DNA of 64,000 bases from contig OY718805.1 in NCBI GenBank assembly GCA_963070105.1, positions 1,054,001 to 1,118,000 of the forward strand, given 5' to 3'. Both the position numbers and the translations under genes were made by a program. The notes below the pieces were generated by a model that was given only the letters and a program-made list of their open reading frames with translations, was not told where the DNA came from and made no database searches. This stretch comes from Litomosoides sigmodontis (taxonomy: Eukaryota > Nematoda > Chromadorea > Rhabditida > Onchocercidae). Shown piece after piece: positions 25,501 through 39,475 of this stretch (position 1 is its first letter; every line of letters begins with the position of its first letter).

Positions 25501-28500
25501 GCAGCTAATAAATCAATCATCATCTTCGTAACTGACCCCGAAGACTGGAGGTATTAAGCGTTTGTGGCGACAGCCAAAAGGTCAACAAAAGAAAGAGTGA
25601 ATTTAATTTTGCACATTTAGTGGGCAAATTATAATCACTGATAATCGTTTTTTCCTATTCGCTAAAGTTAAATAAATGGCACAATTACTTTTGATTATTT
25701 GGAAAATTGTCGTTACGTTAAATTAAAAGTTGAAAATTAGAGAGAAGGAATGAGAAGGTCGAAAATTTATTCAATTCTCATCCGCGCAAGCTTTATATTT
25801 TATTTCACAAGAAAATTGTAGGTGAATTTGAGAGGAATTTGAAGTGAAAGCTGAAACTACTCGTTGAATGGAGAAAAATTGGAGTACAATGAGACTGTTA
25901 GATTTAGAGATTGAGAATTAAAAACTGAAAAAGTATGGATGGGAAGGATTATTTAATTGCTGAAGTTAGGAGAAAATTGGGTGGTTAGCTGAAAAAAATG
26001 AAATTAGCTGAAAACTAATGGAAATTAGCGGAAGGGGAAAATTAATGAGAAGCAAAGAATGAAGAAAATAATTAAATCAAAGCTGCAGGAAACCGTGAAA
26101 GACCAAGAAAGCTCCAGATTTTCAAAATTCCACAAAATCTAAGATTGAAATTCAATATCCTTTCAATAAGGATTTTTTGAACAAATTATTAGAAAAAAAA
26201 GTAATATTTTTATATGAGTTTTAAACAAAATTCATTAGTATGAAAATTTTGCTACCTAAAATTTGACTAAATTTGAATAACGCTAAATACTATCTAAAAT
26301 TTTTTTAACTTACAAATTCGTGAACTAATACACTAGTGAAATACTAAAAATAATTAATGACAGCAATTATAATAATAATAATTAATAATAACAATATAAT
26401 AAATAATAATAGTAATGATAGACAAATATTATTACAGTTACAGTTTCTTTGCTGCATTGCCGGATTGCCGGATATTTATTCCGTGAGCTTTTCATCAGTT
26501 TCATTCATTTCTTTCCCCTTCTCCCTTTACTTATACGAACGTGGCGGATGGAGCAGAGAGAAGTATTCAGGAATGTGTCCTTGAATGATAAATTAACGGA
26601 AATGATTATAAAATATCTAGTGGAAATTTTTGAAAAATTTAATTGAAAGTTTAAGACACTTAAAACTTTTTAAAATTCCTTTGAAAACCAACTGCACCTC
26701 ATTAAATGATTAAAATCGATCAAAATTCAATTATATTACTATTTCGTTATCACTATTATTTATTATTATTTGATTATTACTATCATTATTAATAATAATA
26801 ATTATTATTATTATTAATTACGATTATTAGGTATCGCTTTATACCCTACAGGGAAAATTAGCAAAAACTATGGAACCGCTGGTGATTGCGAAAGAAAAAT
26901 GGTTCGTGAATAATTAATTAGTTAAATTTAAAAAATTTTGACATACAACACATGCCTGACTGCTTGGATAACTAAAATAATTTTTTTTCAATTTTTTCTT
27001 GTTTTTGAATTGAAGTAAAAATTTTTTGAAGCATTTAGTATTTTTTATGATGTTACGTGTCATCTGTATATTCCACTCATTAATTAAGCAATTAATTGTT
27101 TGGGACATTCATGTGAAGTTTTATATAATGATTTCTCCTCTGATTGCGAAACACCAATTAGCTTCAAATGGAAAATTTGAATAATCATCCATTCAACTAT
27201 TTCCCAATCATTTTTATGTATTCATGAAAATCTTTCATTTCACAGATTTTATTACTCGTTAAGAGGGAATCGAGTGACCAGCCAACTGAGCAGAACAGAT
27301 AATTAATTACTTCCAGCAAAAATTTGACGAGTACTATTTCTGGACGCTATCACTCCACGTTTTATTCCCTCTGCTTTTTGTAACAAATTTTTGCAATAAC
27401 CTTATCGGTGATTAATTTATAAATTAACCAAAATTGCTATCCTTAAACTGTGAATTATTCGTCATATTTTCTTCAAATGAAATATACACTGTTCATTTAA
27501 AAAATTTAAGCGCAAATGGCTTTTTTGTTATTGAATTAATTAAAGTATACAGACGGAAATGAAATAGTTAATTATCAGTTCTCTCTCTAATTCTCTTCCA
27601 ACCAAATATAGCAATAAAACAGGAAATTATGCATTGATAATTGTAAATAATGAAATTCATGTTTATCAAAAACTCCCTGAAAAATTTTTGCCTCTTCAAA
27701 TATTCTTACACAACTAGTTATTACTTCTCATTTTCTTCTCTGCCTCTCGCTCTCTCTCTCTCTCTCTCTTCGCCTTCATCTTCATTTTTTGGTTGTTGTA
27801 CAATAATGTAAATTTTAAAATATAGTGAGAAATGAGCGGCACGATGCTGTCAATCCGATTAAAGGGAAGTGTGCCTCATGGAATTGCCGTTTCTCTCGCA
27901 AAGCGAAACTAAAACTTTCTTCATTTTCACCTTTCACCTCTTTCATTTCATTTTTCCGAAACAAAAATCACAGACGGACCTTTTCAACTACTTTCAAATG
28001 CTAGTTAGTGGTACTTCACTGAAATCAAAACGAAAAGAAAAAACTGCATACTTCTGCAATTCGTTCTCATTATTACTATTGTTGTTAACCTTGTTATTAT
28101 TATTACTATTATTATTGCCATCATTATTCATTACTACTACTCATTATTACCATTAGCGATTATTATTAATTAATTTCTAAGCAAAAAATTCCTTTAGGAC
28201 AAATTTTTAGCAATTTGTCGTCTATCACTTTTAAATATTAAAAAATGAAGGCATTAAACTATCCCACCCCTCTCACTTCTCTCCTTTTTCTCAAACGTTA
28301 TTTCCCTACTTTTACCACCTTTTCCGCCACACTCTTTCTTTCCTTCGTTTTACCTCTCTCTTTCTTTCCTTTTTTGTCAAAGACATTAATTTTCATTTTA
28401 ACCGTCGATAGTTCACTTCCAAAAAGGAATTCATTCGCATGCTCGCCTTATCACGAAGGTGACTACCTTATCATTCAAACTAAGGCTTGCGAAATCCACA

Positions 28501-31500
28501 AGTCATTTCCCGTTTTTTTTCCTTCTCTCTTTCCCTCCCTCCCTTCCTCCCTCTCTCTTTCCTTGCTTAACACTAAAGAACACATCAACGACGGTCGAAG
28601 TAGTTGTCAATTCCTTCCGACTATAAGCAAATGATTCAGTTACTAACTGAAATGTTTATGCTTGTCAAACATCGGCAATTTGACGTTTCTCAAAAATTTT
28701 AAAATTCAACAATTTCTGTGAAAAGAATTTAATTTTAATTGAAATATTGATCAAAAACATGCATAATTAATGAAATGAAACAAATCATGTGCATACACTC
28801 TTCATAGACAGGCACTTTAAAACAAATTAATGCTTACTTTAAAATAATTTCCTCAAATTAAATTTAATTCATAATTCTGCTAGAAAGTATGCAAACAAAT
28901 TCAGCGAAAACACATCATACGCATTTACTGATAGATTTAGAGTTAAGCTGATAAAAGTAGAATTGTTGTCGACGGGGGAAAGTGAATCGGTAAAGTCAGC
29001 TCTCACCGCTCCTTCAAATAATTAATGCAAAAGATGGGCAGTTCATTTATTCATTTATTTAAAGTTAAGCTTAAAAAGAAAACTTTTATTGGGAGGTGAA
29101 CCTTGCTTGACTGGTAAGTCCTGAAAAGAGTTTTTGAGAGTTCAAGATCGGTAACTGTTTGTTACAGTGAAGAAAAAGTGCGCTGCAAAATATCCTTGAA
29201 AATGACTTCTATTTGTTTTTGTGAACTTTAGAAAATCAACACAAAAAATTTGATGGAAAAAAGGGGCACCAATGTTATTCCTACGGTAGAAATTTGCAAT
29301 CATACAGTACAAAACTGTACGTTACAAATTATCCAAAGCTAAATTACAATAATGAATTGAGTAAATGTTGTTTGAATTGATGTGAAAACACGCAAAGTCA
29401 TGTGCGTATGTAAATGTCGCATAATTTATTATTGTGTAATTGAAATTTAATATTCATTAAAATTCATTTCAAATTTAAGTAAAAAGCACTGTTCTCTAGT
29501 AATCTTGACTGATTTCCTTTTGAAGTATGTTTGTAATATTTCACACCGAATTTCCACGAAAGGAATGCGTGAGATACGTCTCACAGTAAGAGCGTGAAAA
29601 TATTGATGAAACCTTCCGCGTAGCTGCTTAAAGTTTTGTAGAAATGTGCAATAAAATTACATGTACTGCCTAGGAAATTCATTAACTGCAACTCTAATAA
29701 AGTAATTGATTTTAGTATTTTAAATTTGATATTAGGAACTTGAAAGCTTTTTTTGCTTGATTTCTCCTTTTTTGATTAAAATGATAATTAAAATATCACT
29801 TTAAATGTGAAATTAAATAAAAGCGATAGTCATGAAGACTTCTTCGTTGACTTATTAACGCATTACGAAAGCAGTCTGCTTAGCTTACTGTGATTTTTTA
29901 ACATTTCATCATTAATACACCTTTTCCGATTCAAACCACGTACTTGTGAATTCGGTATTTGGTTATAACCTGTATCTATTGTTGTTTATCCATCTTTAAC
30001 GGCGGCGACCTCATCGGAGGTACTGTTTGAGGCTAATTCGTAACACACTTCCTAAGCATACTTGGCAATCGTCAAGACGGATGTGGCATGATCTCATGAT
30101 TCATTTCTTCCGGTACATGATATACAAGCACATCCGTATTGAAGATCGTTTGGAAGTGTAGGTCAGCAGCAGGCTAGACGAAAATGACCTTTAGCTGAAG
30201 AGAAATGGAAGGAGAAAAATCATTGTTCGCTGTCAGAGAAGTGGAACGGCGGAAGGTAAGGGATTAAAATTTCCCGTGAATTGTCAAACGCCCATAAAGC
30301 TAATACAAATTATTAAAGTATCCGTTTGTAGTGTTCGAATATGAAACAGTCACTTTCCTTTGGAAGAAGCACTGGAAGAAATGCTACTGGAAAGTGATCG
30401 CTTTCTCTTCCATTTTCAAAACCCCAAGTCAAATTTACTACAAAAAAAAATGAATGAAAAGTTTCAACAGAAGAAAGCAAACTTGTTCCATGAAGTCTTC
30501 CACCTTCCAACAGATATCATTCGAATGAAATCAATTTCCCCCTTTCTCCATCAGTGAAGTAACGAAGTTTTTCAGGTTTCCCTTCCAAAAAATTAGCCAA
30601 ACAGTGACTCAGCAGTGAGCAGTACTCGGCACCACAAGCAACAGCAACACCACGAGCAACACTACAACCAAAGTGCATCAACAGAATTACTAACAACAAA
30701 TGAAAATTAAATAAGACGTAAAAGGCAGTTAAACGAACGGAAGATATCATCCATCGCACGCACGCAAGCATATATCCTCCAACGAATGTTTCAAACGTTG
30801 AAGCAACTGCAACTGAACTTAGTAGTCCGAAGTGTAACTTAACGTTTCTTAAATACCTCGTTAAAGTGAGGTTGCGCAGGAAAGACTGGTGAAATGAGAA
30901 TTACCATGATGACAGGACAACATTCCAAGCATATGTACACATACATATATGAATACATACACACACACTCACCATACACGCACGCACACACACGCACACG
31001 CACACACAGGCAAACACAAATATGTAAGAGAAATATGAGTTGACTAATATTGTTAAACTTTCTACCATTAGCCCTTTCCTTGCCGCCAGCCACCTCTTCA
31101 GTCTAAGTAGTGAGAAAGAGTGCTGATAATCACGGAGGCAAAGTCGTACGCTAAAGAGAACAAAACTGTCGATGGGATGACAGCTTCACGCGTTCCTTCT
31201 TCGGCTAGTATGTTGTCGATTGCTTTGAAACTTGCAATTCCCTCTCCCTCTCCCTTTCATAAGAAACAGTTATGGATAGAAGTGAAGTGTACATAAATTA
31301 TTAACTGTCAAGAAGCGAAGAGAAAGTCAGAAAATTAGAAAAGATACAATTTGTGTGGGAGAAGAGAGAGAGGGAGAGAGAAAGAGAATTCAACCAATTT
31401 TAACTGCAACTGTCTTTTCTCACATTTAATATCATCATACTTTAATAATAGATATGTGTGTGTAAGGAAAACGACGGATTTTTCAAAGTTAACAATTATA

Positions 31501-31705
31501 ATGCCAAACTTTTCGGAGAAATCACATGCGAGTTACTTCAACTTAAAATTTCTTTGCTTTATGAAATTTTACAATTTCAAAAAAATATGCAAAAAGAAAC
31601 AAATGGTAAGGAAAGTGTCAGCTAAAAGAAACTTGTCATCAATTATTTGATAATTCAGAAATTTACATGCAAAAAACATGCATACTCCACCTTCATACGT
31701 CACTT
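22561..31705. other. Gene-poor region, middle part
   Basis: Nine kilobases of AT-rich sequence with no recognisable gene. It has a direct repeat at 23327-23364, an ATG/GTG tract near 23660-23700, AAT/ATT runs near 26370-26410 and 26750-26830, a CT tract near 27746-27770, and an ACAC-rich patch at 30955-31020. A GC-richer patch at 29990-30220 contains a 9-base inverted repeat (ACGGATGTG ... CACATCCGT, about 50 bases apart). None of these gave a supportable gene. Confidence 0.5.
23327..23364. repeat. Short tandem repeat, 20 bp period, two copies
   Basis: The 18-base string GAAATGTTATCATTCCTC occurs at 23327-23344 and again at 23347-23364, a simple recent tandem duplication in non-coding DNA. 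Confidence 0.85.
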
Positions 31706-31858
31706 TCAGTTCTGGGGAAAGTCACCGAATAAGCCAAAAACAAATAAATAGGCAGCCAGCTGAACAATATTTTTTCCGCATTTTTCCACCACACGGAATA
31801 ATGCAATTCCGAAAGTGAAAATAAAACATACAGTGATCAATGATGAGGCCAATTTCAT
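31706..31858 (-). CDS. Candidate small secreted peptide (50 residues)
   Basis: A 51-codon frame starts MKLASSLITVCFIFTFGIAL, a textbook signal peptide, followed by FRVVEKCGKNIV and a hydrophobic, Phe-rich end. An acceptor-like CATCCTTCAG lies about 26 bases upstream of the ATG, compatible with trans-splicing. It could be a complete small peptide or the first exon of a larger gene: a GTTTTT donor-like site occurs near the QLAAYLF codons. The CG-xx-IV spacing recalls the start of an insulin-like B chain, but the second B-chain Cys is absent and I see no A-chain exon, so I do not call it insulin-like. The reading frame is short enough to be chance. Confidence 0.3.
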   Translation of the reverse strand: MKLASSLITVCFIFTFGIALFRVVEKCGKNIVQLAAYLFVFGLFGDFPQN

Positions 31859-32463
31859 TATGAATTTTGAAATACGCAAATAGGCCTGAAGGATGGCTCA
31901 GAGAGCAATGCATGTACGCTATAAATTAGTTCAAGATGTCGAAAAGCAATGAATTACAAGATGACTGATCCTATAAATATATTATCGGAAAAAAGTTTTT
32001 TTTTCAAAAAAATTTTAATCAATTTCATTAGAGGATATTTTATGGAGGAAAAAAAGAAACCTACCTATAATCGGGGGAGAAACTTTAATTCAACCTGCGT
32101 TGTTTCTCATCATGTGATCAACTTCATTATAATTTCATTTCTAAATTTGCATATTCCATCTATTCCACACTATGATGCACAATTTCATCCACATCATCTT
32201 CTTCTTTCACAACTTTCGTCCATTTCCATCTTCTTCACTTCAATGAAATGTAATTGAAATGGATTGTAACTGCACAAAAATGATTTAAGTTAAATATTAT
32301 GCAAAAAATACGATTTTTTAAAACGGCTTTTCTGCATTTTCTCCCAACCTTTTCCGTCTTCTTTCTCCAAAACATTCATTCTTTACTTAAGCCATTCTTG
32401 CTCCACCATACATGTACTCTTTCTTTCCTTTACGTATTCCTCCAGCAATACCCTCCTCCTCTC

Positions 32464-32467
<4 letters not shown>

Positions 32468-32498
<31 letters not shown>
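32468..32498. repeat. CT dinucleotide tract
   Basis: An almost pure CT run of about 31 bases, the longest of more than ten polypyrimidine or polypurine tracts scattered between 12.7 and 43 kb. Confidence 0.9.
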
Positions 32499-32502
<4 letters not shown>

Positions 32503-33515
32503 GCAAATAAAATAAATGAATGAAATAGAAGAAAAGCCTGTAATATACACAATTTCAGTGATATGTTGCATTTCCTGAAATATTTACCTGCCAAAATTGC
32601 ACACTTTTTTCCAGCCTTCCCTTCCATGCAAACAGGAGGAGCGCTATGAATACGAGAAATTTGCATAATACAATAATTTATGTAAAATTTTCACGATTTT
32701 CTATCCCTTCTGACGCTAGCAACGCTTTTAGCAGTCGTCGGGAATGAATTCAAAATGTATTTGCTGAAAGAAAATTTACAATTCAATGCGACAAATGAAA
32801 GAATCGAATGACGGGGAGTTTGATGGTACTTGATCACTGCCATCTTTCCATTTCCACCTCTTTCAGTGTAAAATTGTGTAACTATTTCTTTGGTGGATGC
32901 GAGTGGATTGATGCAAAGACATCAGTGATCGAAATGCCAAATTTGAGGAATCACTCAGGAAGTTCAATTTGTCACTGATCAAGTGATCAAGCACATCCTA
33001 TCAACGACATCATCAAATGACCGTAATTAAATTCATATAAATAATAATTTTGTAGTCATCGAATCGATGGTTTTTCTTTTTATCAAACTCTCAACTGATG
33101 CTGTGCATTGTTCCGAATCTTTTCCCTTCCATTCCCCTAACTTTCCATTGATAAATTGACGATGTCCAGTAGTGGACTGCATCATCAGCAATGATTCATT
33201 TGTCTGTCAATGGATTCTTTTCCTCTCTCTCCCTCTCCCTCTCTCAGTGAAAAACCAATCAGACGGCTGTTTGTCATTGTTGACCTAAATTTATTCTGGC
33301 CACATTCCATAATATTCATTGCATATTTCTGATGTGATGACACTGTATGGAGACAAAAACTGTGTAATATTACTAACTACCACAGGTATCACACGACGAC
33401 GACGACGACGATAACAACGATGATGAACTGTAACGGCAATAACGCTCCCGCATTTCAACGCATAATGAATGGGAAAAATTTTTCCTACCTGACATTAACC
33501 ATTACATCATAATTA

Positions 33516-33776
<261 letters not shown>

Positions 33777-35013
33777 CACCACTACCACTACCATTACTAC
33801 CACTACTACTACTACTACTGCTGTTACTGTTATTGTTACTATTATTATTAGAATAATAAAATTTCGTGAATTATAAATATTAATAATAATAGAATTATAA
33901 ATGCTGTATTATTATTATCATCATTTACAATTCACCGTAAAGTTCCTCTTACAGTTAATAAATAATTGTCAACTTTCTTACATAATTTTTAAAACACAAA
34001 TACTTTCATACGTATAACACAAGTAATTCAGGTGACACAACAGTCTCGCCAAACCCTTTTTTCATCTTAGCCTTTTGTAAAAGTTCCTCAACAATGTTAG
34101 ATTAATTAATAGAAATTTCACCAATGACAACCACTTAAAAGGAATTATATACGAACCATACGATGGAATGATACTAATGCCTTCCTTTCCTCTTTTTTCT
34201 CTCTCTCTCTCTCGCGCTCCCTTTCTCTCCCCAAATTGATAACATTATTTATAGAATGCATTACTTACTGATAGGGCCGAATTCTTCGAAATCTTTTACA
34301 CAACCGATGGATATCTTCTCTTTTTTCATGCTTCTTTCGTACATTAATTAACTTCTCCACTGTGTACATACAGTAGCTCCCACCTCCCCCTTCTTTCCAC
34401 AAAACCAATGTTAAATTCCCTTGGAAGAAAGAAAAGAAAGAGAAACGAAAGTTAATAATTTAATTGGCAGAGTGTCATATGGTACAGCAGTTAAGATATC
34501 GAGGCGGATGTAACGTGATCTCATGGAACTAAATGTTATACGGCATGATTTCACGCACAACCGTCTCAAGATCTACTGCAATCATAGGGCTTACGGGAGG
34601 AGGGGAGCACTGTGTGAGTTACGCTCGAAATTATGAAACAGTAGATGGAAATGAGGTAAATAGTGGAATATATCCATTTATTGAACAGTTAGATGGAAAC
34701 CGGACGAACCTAACTGATATTAAATGAAACAGCGAAGGATGGACAAGAGGAAGGTGGAGGGGAAATAAAAACGGAGGTATGAAGGGGAGGCGGAGAGGGG
34801 AAGAGGAGTAGGAGACATATTCGAGACTAAGCAGACAAGGAGAGGCGGGGAAATTTTCGGAAAAACAAATCAAACAATTTGCATATCAGCTAGCATTGTA
34901 ACTATCCAAGTAGGTGGCGGTGCTATCATTGACGTCGTTGGAAGAGCGGAATATTCCTACCAAATAAATGAGGAAAAATTTTAATCCTTTCCTTTTAATG
35001 CAAATAGGCATCT

Positions 35014-35016
<3 letters not shown>

Positions 35017-35086
<70 letters not shown>

Positions 35087-35108
35087 ACACGCACACACAC
35101 AAACACAC
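35017..35108. repeat. CA dinucleotide tract
   Basis: About 90 bases of CA repeats with a few substitutions near the right end. Confidence 0.93.
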
Positions 35109-37088
35109 ATGCGGACACGACGCTCACCTACAGACATGTGCGCAGACATTTTACAAACAAAAATGAAATATTTAAAAGAAAAGCAAAAAAGAATTAGATT
35201 GTTAAAAAAAATTTTTTCATAATTTTTTTCATAAAAACTGAAAATAACCTGGGAAAAAATGAACAGTTGAAAAAATGACTTTGATGGATGTTTTGCAATT
35301 AAATTCCTAAAAAAATAATGAAGAAAAATATTTGTAAAATAATAGAACTAAAATAAGTTTTTTTTGGAAGAAATGATCTGTCACATACTTCAGCATTTTC
35401 CTGTTGTTATTAAACTCCAATAAATGTAGACGTATAAAACGTATACATTAACACATCTACATAATTGCGTATTAATTAATTAAAGATAATCGATAAATCC
35501 TGTGCAAAACAAATAAAACTATACAAATTACATTAGACTATTTAAAGAAAGGAAAAATTTTTAAAAATTTTCACATTTTTAAATAGAACTTAATTGTCGA
35601 ATGAAAAAAAGGAAAAAAATTTCTTTTTTTTGCAGTAGAAGAAAAATCAAATTAAAAATTGTCGAACTAAGAAGAATATGCGGCACAATTAATACAAATA
35701 AAATTTGCACACAAAAAACAACACTCATTTGTTTAAAAAGTTTAAACTACAATAAAAGACCGCAATTCAGTAGCGTACTTTTCCTCTTCCATCTCACGAA
35801 GAGATGGAAGAGGAAAAAAACAAAATAGGAAAGAATGAAATGCAAATGTTGGCTGTCAAATCAAACATCGCAATTGTGGAAATACTGTAGTTGCGCTTTT
35901 TTTATTTCATTTTTGCTAATTTCACGATCAAAGATTCCTACCCATTCATAGAAGGAAAAACTTTAGGAATAGCTTTTGTTGCAGAAATTAATGATAAATT
36001 TCACTACTCAAATTATGAATATCGAATTCTTCTCGTCCTGTTTTATTCCTGTGCATTAACGCTTCAAAATTTATGTAAAAACATCTGACAGACAGTGCAA
36101 ATGAAATGGTTTACCGTATCAAAGCTGTGCATCTAGCGAAGGGAGGATTTCTGGTCTTACATCGACGTTTATTTATTTGTTCTATTTAGCTGTTATTGCT
36201 ACCTGTCGAAAAGGTTTTTGCCCGCAGCGATCGTATGATTTTCAAGTCCTAAATTTATAATTCCATTCAATATATGTGAATGAGCTAAGTGAAATGTGAC
36301 GAAAAGAATTTCTAGGTCCATCAATTAGGTGACAAAGTTTAAGAATCATTCAGACTATTCCCATGGCCTAAATCTATTCAAAAGAAAGTAAAGAAAAATG
36401 GACAATTAAATCGTTTTTAAAATCAAATTTGCGGATAAACAAATGACAGGAAGAGAATTGTTGAAATGCTCTTCTCTCTCTCTCTCTCGCTCTCTCCCTG
36501 TTAACTGTCGATAATTTGATTTCATTCAGCTTGGCGGACAACTCCTCCAAAAGGTCTATTTATCAAGGATAGTAAAAAGAGAAGAAAAAAGTAAGAAGAG
36601 TGGAAAGTAAGAATCAGCCTTCCTTCGTCATCACTCACCCATTTATGATAACAGATAGGATGAGTGATAACTGTCGGAATTAATCAACCGATAGGTAAAA
36701 AACTAAATACTTAGCGAGCATCGCTATTTTGTGATTCATTCAACTAACTGTGATCAGTTCACTTCCATCTTCCTTTCTCTCTCTTTCTCTTCCCCCCTCT
36801 CTCTCTCCTCTTTCATTTAAAGTTTAGAAGGCACTGGAAAAGTGAAAGATTAGAATTTCCACAGTGATATGGAAGTGAAGTAGTCTTGCTATTACCAAGT
36901 TACTTAACTAAACGTTTAAAGTTTATAGAAAAAAATAGTGAAATCAATCGATATTATTGCAGAGTTTGAAGAAATGAAATGAAATGAAATTGAAGAAGTA
37001 AAATGACAAAATGACAGTTAAGTTTAGCAGCAGAATTCCGTTGTGAAATTCAATACAAGTTTTCTGCTCTTTTTTTCATAGTAATTAC

Positions 37089-37359
37089 CAACTAAAAAAG
37101 TCTCCAGCGTTGACGTAGCATTGGATGGTGCGCGACGACAGTCATCCTTCATCGTCGGCGTCTTCGGCACTGTCGCCGGCGTGGTTGTCGCCACTGAAGT
37201 CGATTGGCTGGTTGAAGGAATGCTGACAGGCGAGGAGTGAGGGGAAGGGAAAACGGTGATGAGGGAGGGAGGAAGAGGGAGGGGGGAATGATGGTGGAGA
37301 AGATGGATGATTTTGGTGCAGCAAGTTTGTGAAGTAAGCTCCGCTTGATAGATGATAGG
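37089..37359 (-). other. Candidate orphan exon, Ser/Thr/Pro-rich
   Basis: A 271-base stretch on the minus strand is open in one frame, ends at a good donor (G|GTAATTAC) and begins after a CATAG acceptor-like site. It is much richer in GC than its surroundings. The frame reads low-complexity but protein-like sequence (for example SQSTSVATTTPATVPKTP then KDDCRRAPSN). Two shorter frames are also open here, and no partner exon was found, so this is only a candidate. Confidence 0.3.
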
Positions 37360-38014
37360 CTATGATATTTTAAAGTGAATGAAACGAGAAAGATATGAAT
37401 GAATGTATTAAGTGAGAGAGAGAGAGAGGGAGAGGAAAAGAAAGGACGAAAAATGAAAAAGAATGAGTATGTTTAATCATAATTCATTAAATTGTTTTTA
37501 TCACCTCGTTATCATCATTATCACCGACAGCGTTGGACGGATATTAAGAGAAAGTAAGTTAGAAACGATTTAAACGTCATGAACCTATCGTTTCGTTTTG
37601 TTCATGGTTTTGTATTCGCCGCTCTTCTTTCTCCCTACTTCTTCGCCCTTCCTCTCCTCCTCTCCTCAATCTCTCTCTCTCTCTCACTTTTTATCAAATT
37701 ATAGTTAATGTGCTGCAAAGGGCCATCAATCACGGTAACACATCTTCGATGGTATGAAAACTTTTGTTTCATTTTCACGCATATCTCGCAGAGTAATTCG
37801 CTAATTAATAATGCATTCTTTTTCTCTCGCTAATTACCTTTATTACCTTCACTTTTGCACAGTAATTTGAGAAATTTTTGAAATAATTAAGTTCGTCCGA
37901 GTAAAATTAATTCTTTGCTTTCCTTCACGCACGCACTTTATCTATTTCACGAAGCAACAACGACTTTTTTGTTAGTAGTAGTTGCTGTTGCTGTAAAAGT
38001 AACAACTCTAGCAC

Positions 38015-38068
38015 TCGCAGTCGCAGTAGTCGCAGTCGCAGTAGTCGCAGTCGCAGTCGCAGTCGCAG
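38015..38068. repeat. GTCGCA hexamer repeat
   Basis: About nine units of a six-base repeat with occasional GTA interruptions. Because the unit is a multiple of three, frames on both strands stay open across it and give artificial Val-Ala or Arg-Leu repeats; I treat it as non-coding. Confidence 0.9.
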
Positions 38069-38281
38069 TGATCCTTCCAGCAGCAACAGTAACGGTAATT
38101 GCAATGGCAATAATATTATATACTATCATTATTGCTAATATTAGTGGTAGTGGTAACATTTGAATAAAGGAAGGAACGCATACAAGTGACATTGAAGATG
38201 AGGTCATCCAGTGAAAGTTTAAAAAGCCAATGGAATTGAAGAAAGTAGCAGTAGCATATTGCTAAGTGAAATTGTTGAAGG

Positions 38282-38320
38282 ACACACACACACACACACA
38301 GACAGACAGACAGACAGACA
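38282..38320. repeat. CA tract followed by GACA tract
   Basis: Nine or ten CA units run directly into five GACA units. GACA is a common variant derived from CA tracts. Confidence 0.92.
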
Positions 38321-39245
38321 TATCTAACAATTGTAAACTAAGGGTGTAGGATTGATACGTTTTTGTCGTTAAATCGAGAAGGAGCAATAGCTGACACGAA
38401 ACTACCGTCTGACTCCTTCCCCGCCACTTCTCCCTTCCTCCCTCCCCCTCCCCTTCCCCTCTCTCCCCGCGCTCTTTCCGAAAACAGCTGTGAGGAGGAT
38501 GCAGGGTTACATTGCGTGCATTGCATTCATTCCATTGGATCGCTCGCAGACATTACAAAACCATCGACCAAACCCCTCCTCATACCCCCCCCCCCCTCCA
38601 TCCTCCTAGTCTCCCTCGCAATGGAGAAGGATTGAATGAATGCTAAAGAGCACTTGGTCGGAAATGATGGATTTGCTAGGTAGCATTGTGGGGATGAGGT
38701 GGGTGGGGTGGGGGGGGGGGGAGGTTGCGCTTCGTCAAATTCCTTTTTCTTCTTGACCGCTTCACAACGACTATCGCGCTGATGGCTCATTGTCGGGAAA
38801 AGATCAACGAACGCGCAGCGCACATCGTTGGTTACTCACTGGGATGGATGGATTGGACGGCGATCGGCGAGTGATGAAAAAGGCGATTGTGCAATGCAAA
38901 CTACCAGTCTGCGCATGTGTGTGCCTCTGTGGGTGTCTGTATGGGTGTGTTTACAGTTACCTGTATGCCTGTGTCTACGATGGATAGTATCACTAAAGAG
39001 CTAACAGTCTGAAAAATGAGCCGATGATCGATAATTGAAATGAATTTTAATAACATATACAAAAGTGAAAGAATCAACATGAGGAAGCGCAGACTGTTTT
39101 CGGTTGCCTTTGATATACATATGGATAAATGATCAACAAGTTTGATTTATTTGTTAACACTGTCAGTCAGCAGAATTACCGGACGAAAAACGGAGGAAAA
39201 GGGAGAAAAATGATCCGTTTTGATTTATGCTTATTGTCCGGACAG

Positions 39246-39475
39246 GGCCGGATATTTCACATCACATCCCACTACTCTCGTCCTACGCAACACTTCTGTA
39301 CTGCCGCGTTACTGTAACACAGAACAGACTGTGCGTGGTGGGACCTTCCCCGAGCTATGCACAGCAATTCAATTTCCACTACACACTGAAATGTATGATC
39401 GATCCTTCCAGCTACCAAAAAGGAAAACGTAAAGGTTCAAATCGTAAAATATCAGTAATTAATTGTCGTCGCTGA
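39246..39475 (+). other. Candidate orphan exon
   Basis: Following a CCGGACAG acceptor-like site, one frame is open for about 76 codons to a TGA. It has mixed, protein-like composition (LLYCRVTVTQNRLCVVG, then FHYTLKCMIDPSSYQ, then a basic GKRKGSNRK) with three cysteines before the tail. It looks like a last exon ending in a basic stretch. No upstream exon was found. I do not recognise it. Confidence 0.3.

Noticed and set aside
31722..31913. Cys-rich minus-strand frame overlapping the secreted-peptide candidate
   Set aside because: It is in another frame and lacks the signal peptide and start context of the 31858 ATG frame.
34478..34560. tRNA- or SINE-like start (TGGTACAGCAGTTAAG)
   Set aside because: It vaguely recalls an A box, but there is no B box (GGTTCGAATCC type) and no acceptor stem.
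37915..38207. Long open frames on both strands over the hexamer repeat
   Set aside because: They result from a six-base repeat lacking stops and give Val-Ala or Arg-Leu repeats with no start or splice context.
38338..38823. Proline- and glycine-rich frames on both strands of a GC-rich island
   Set aside because: Several frames are open at once, driven by C and G runs, and the minus-strand frame is broken by a TGA at 38527. No splice partners were convincing.
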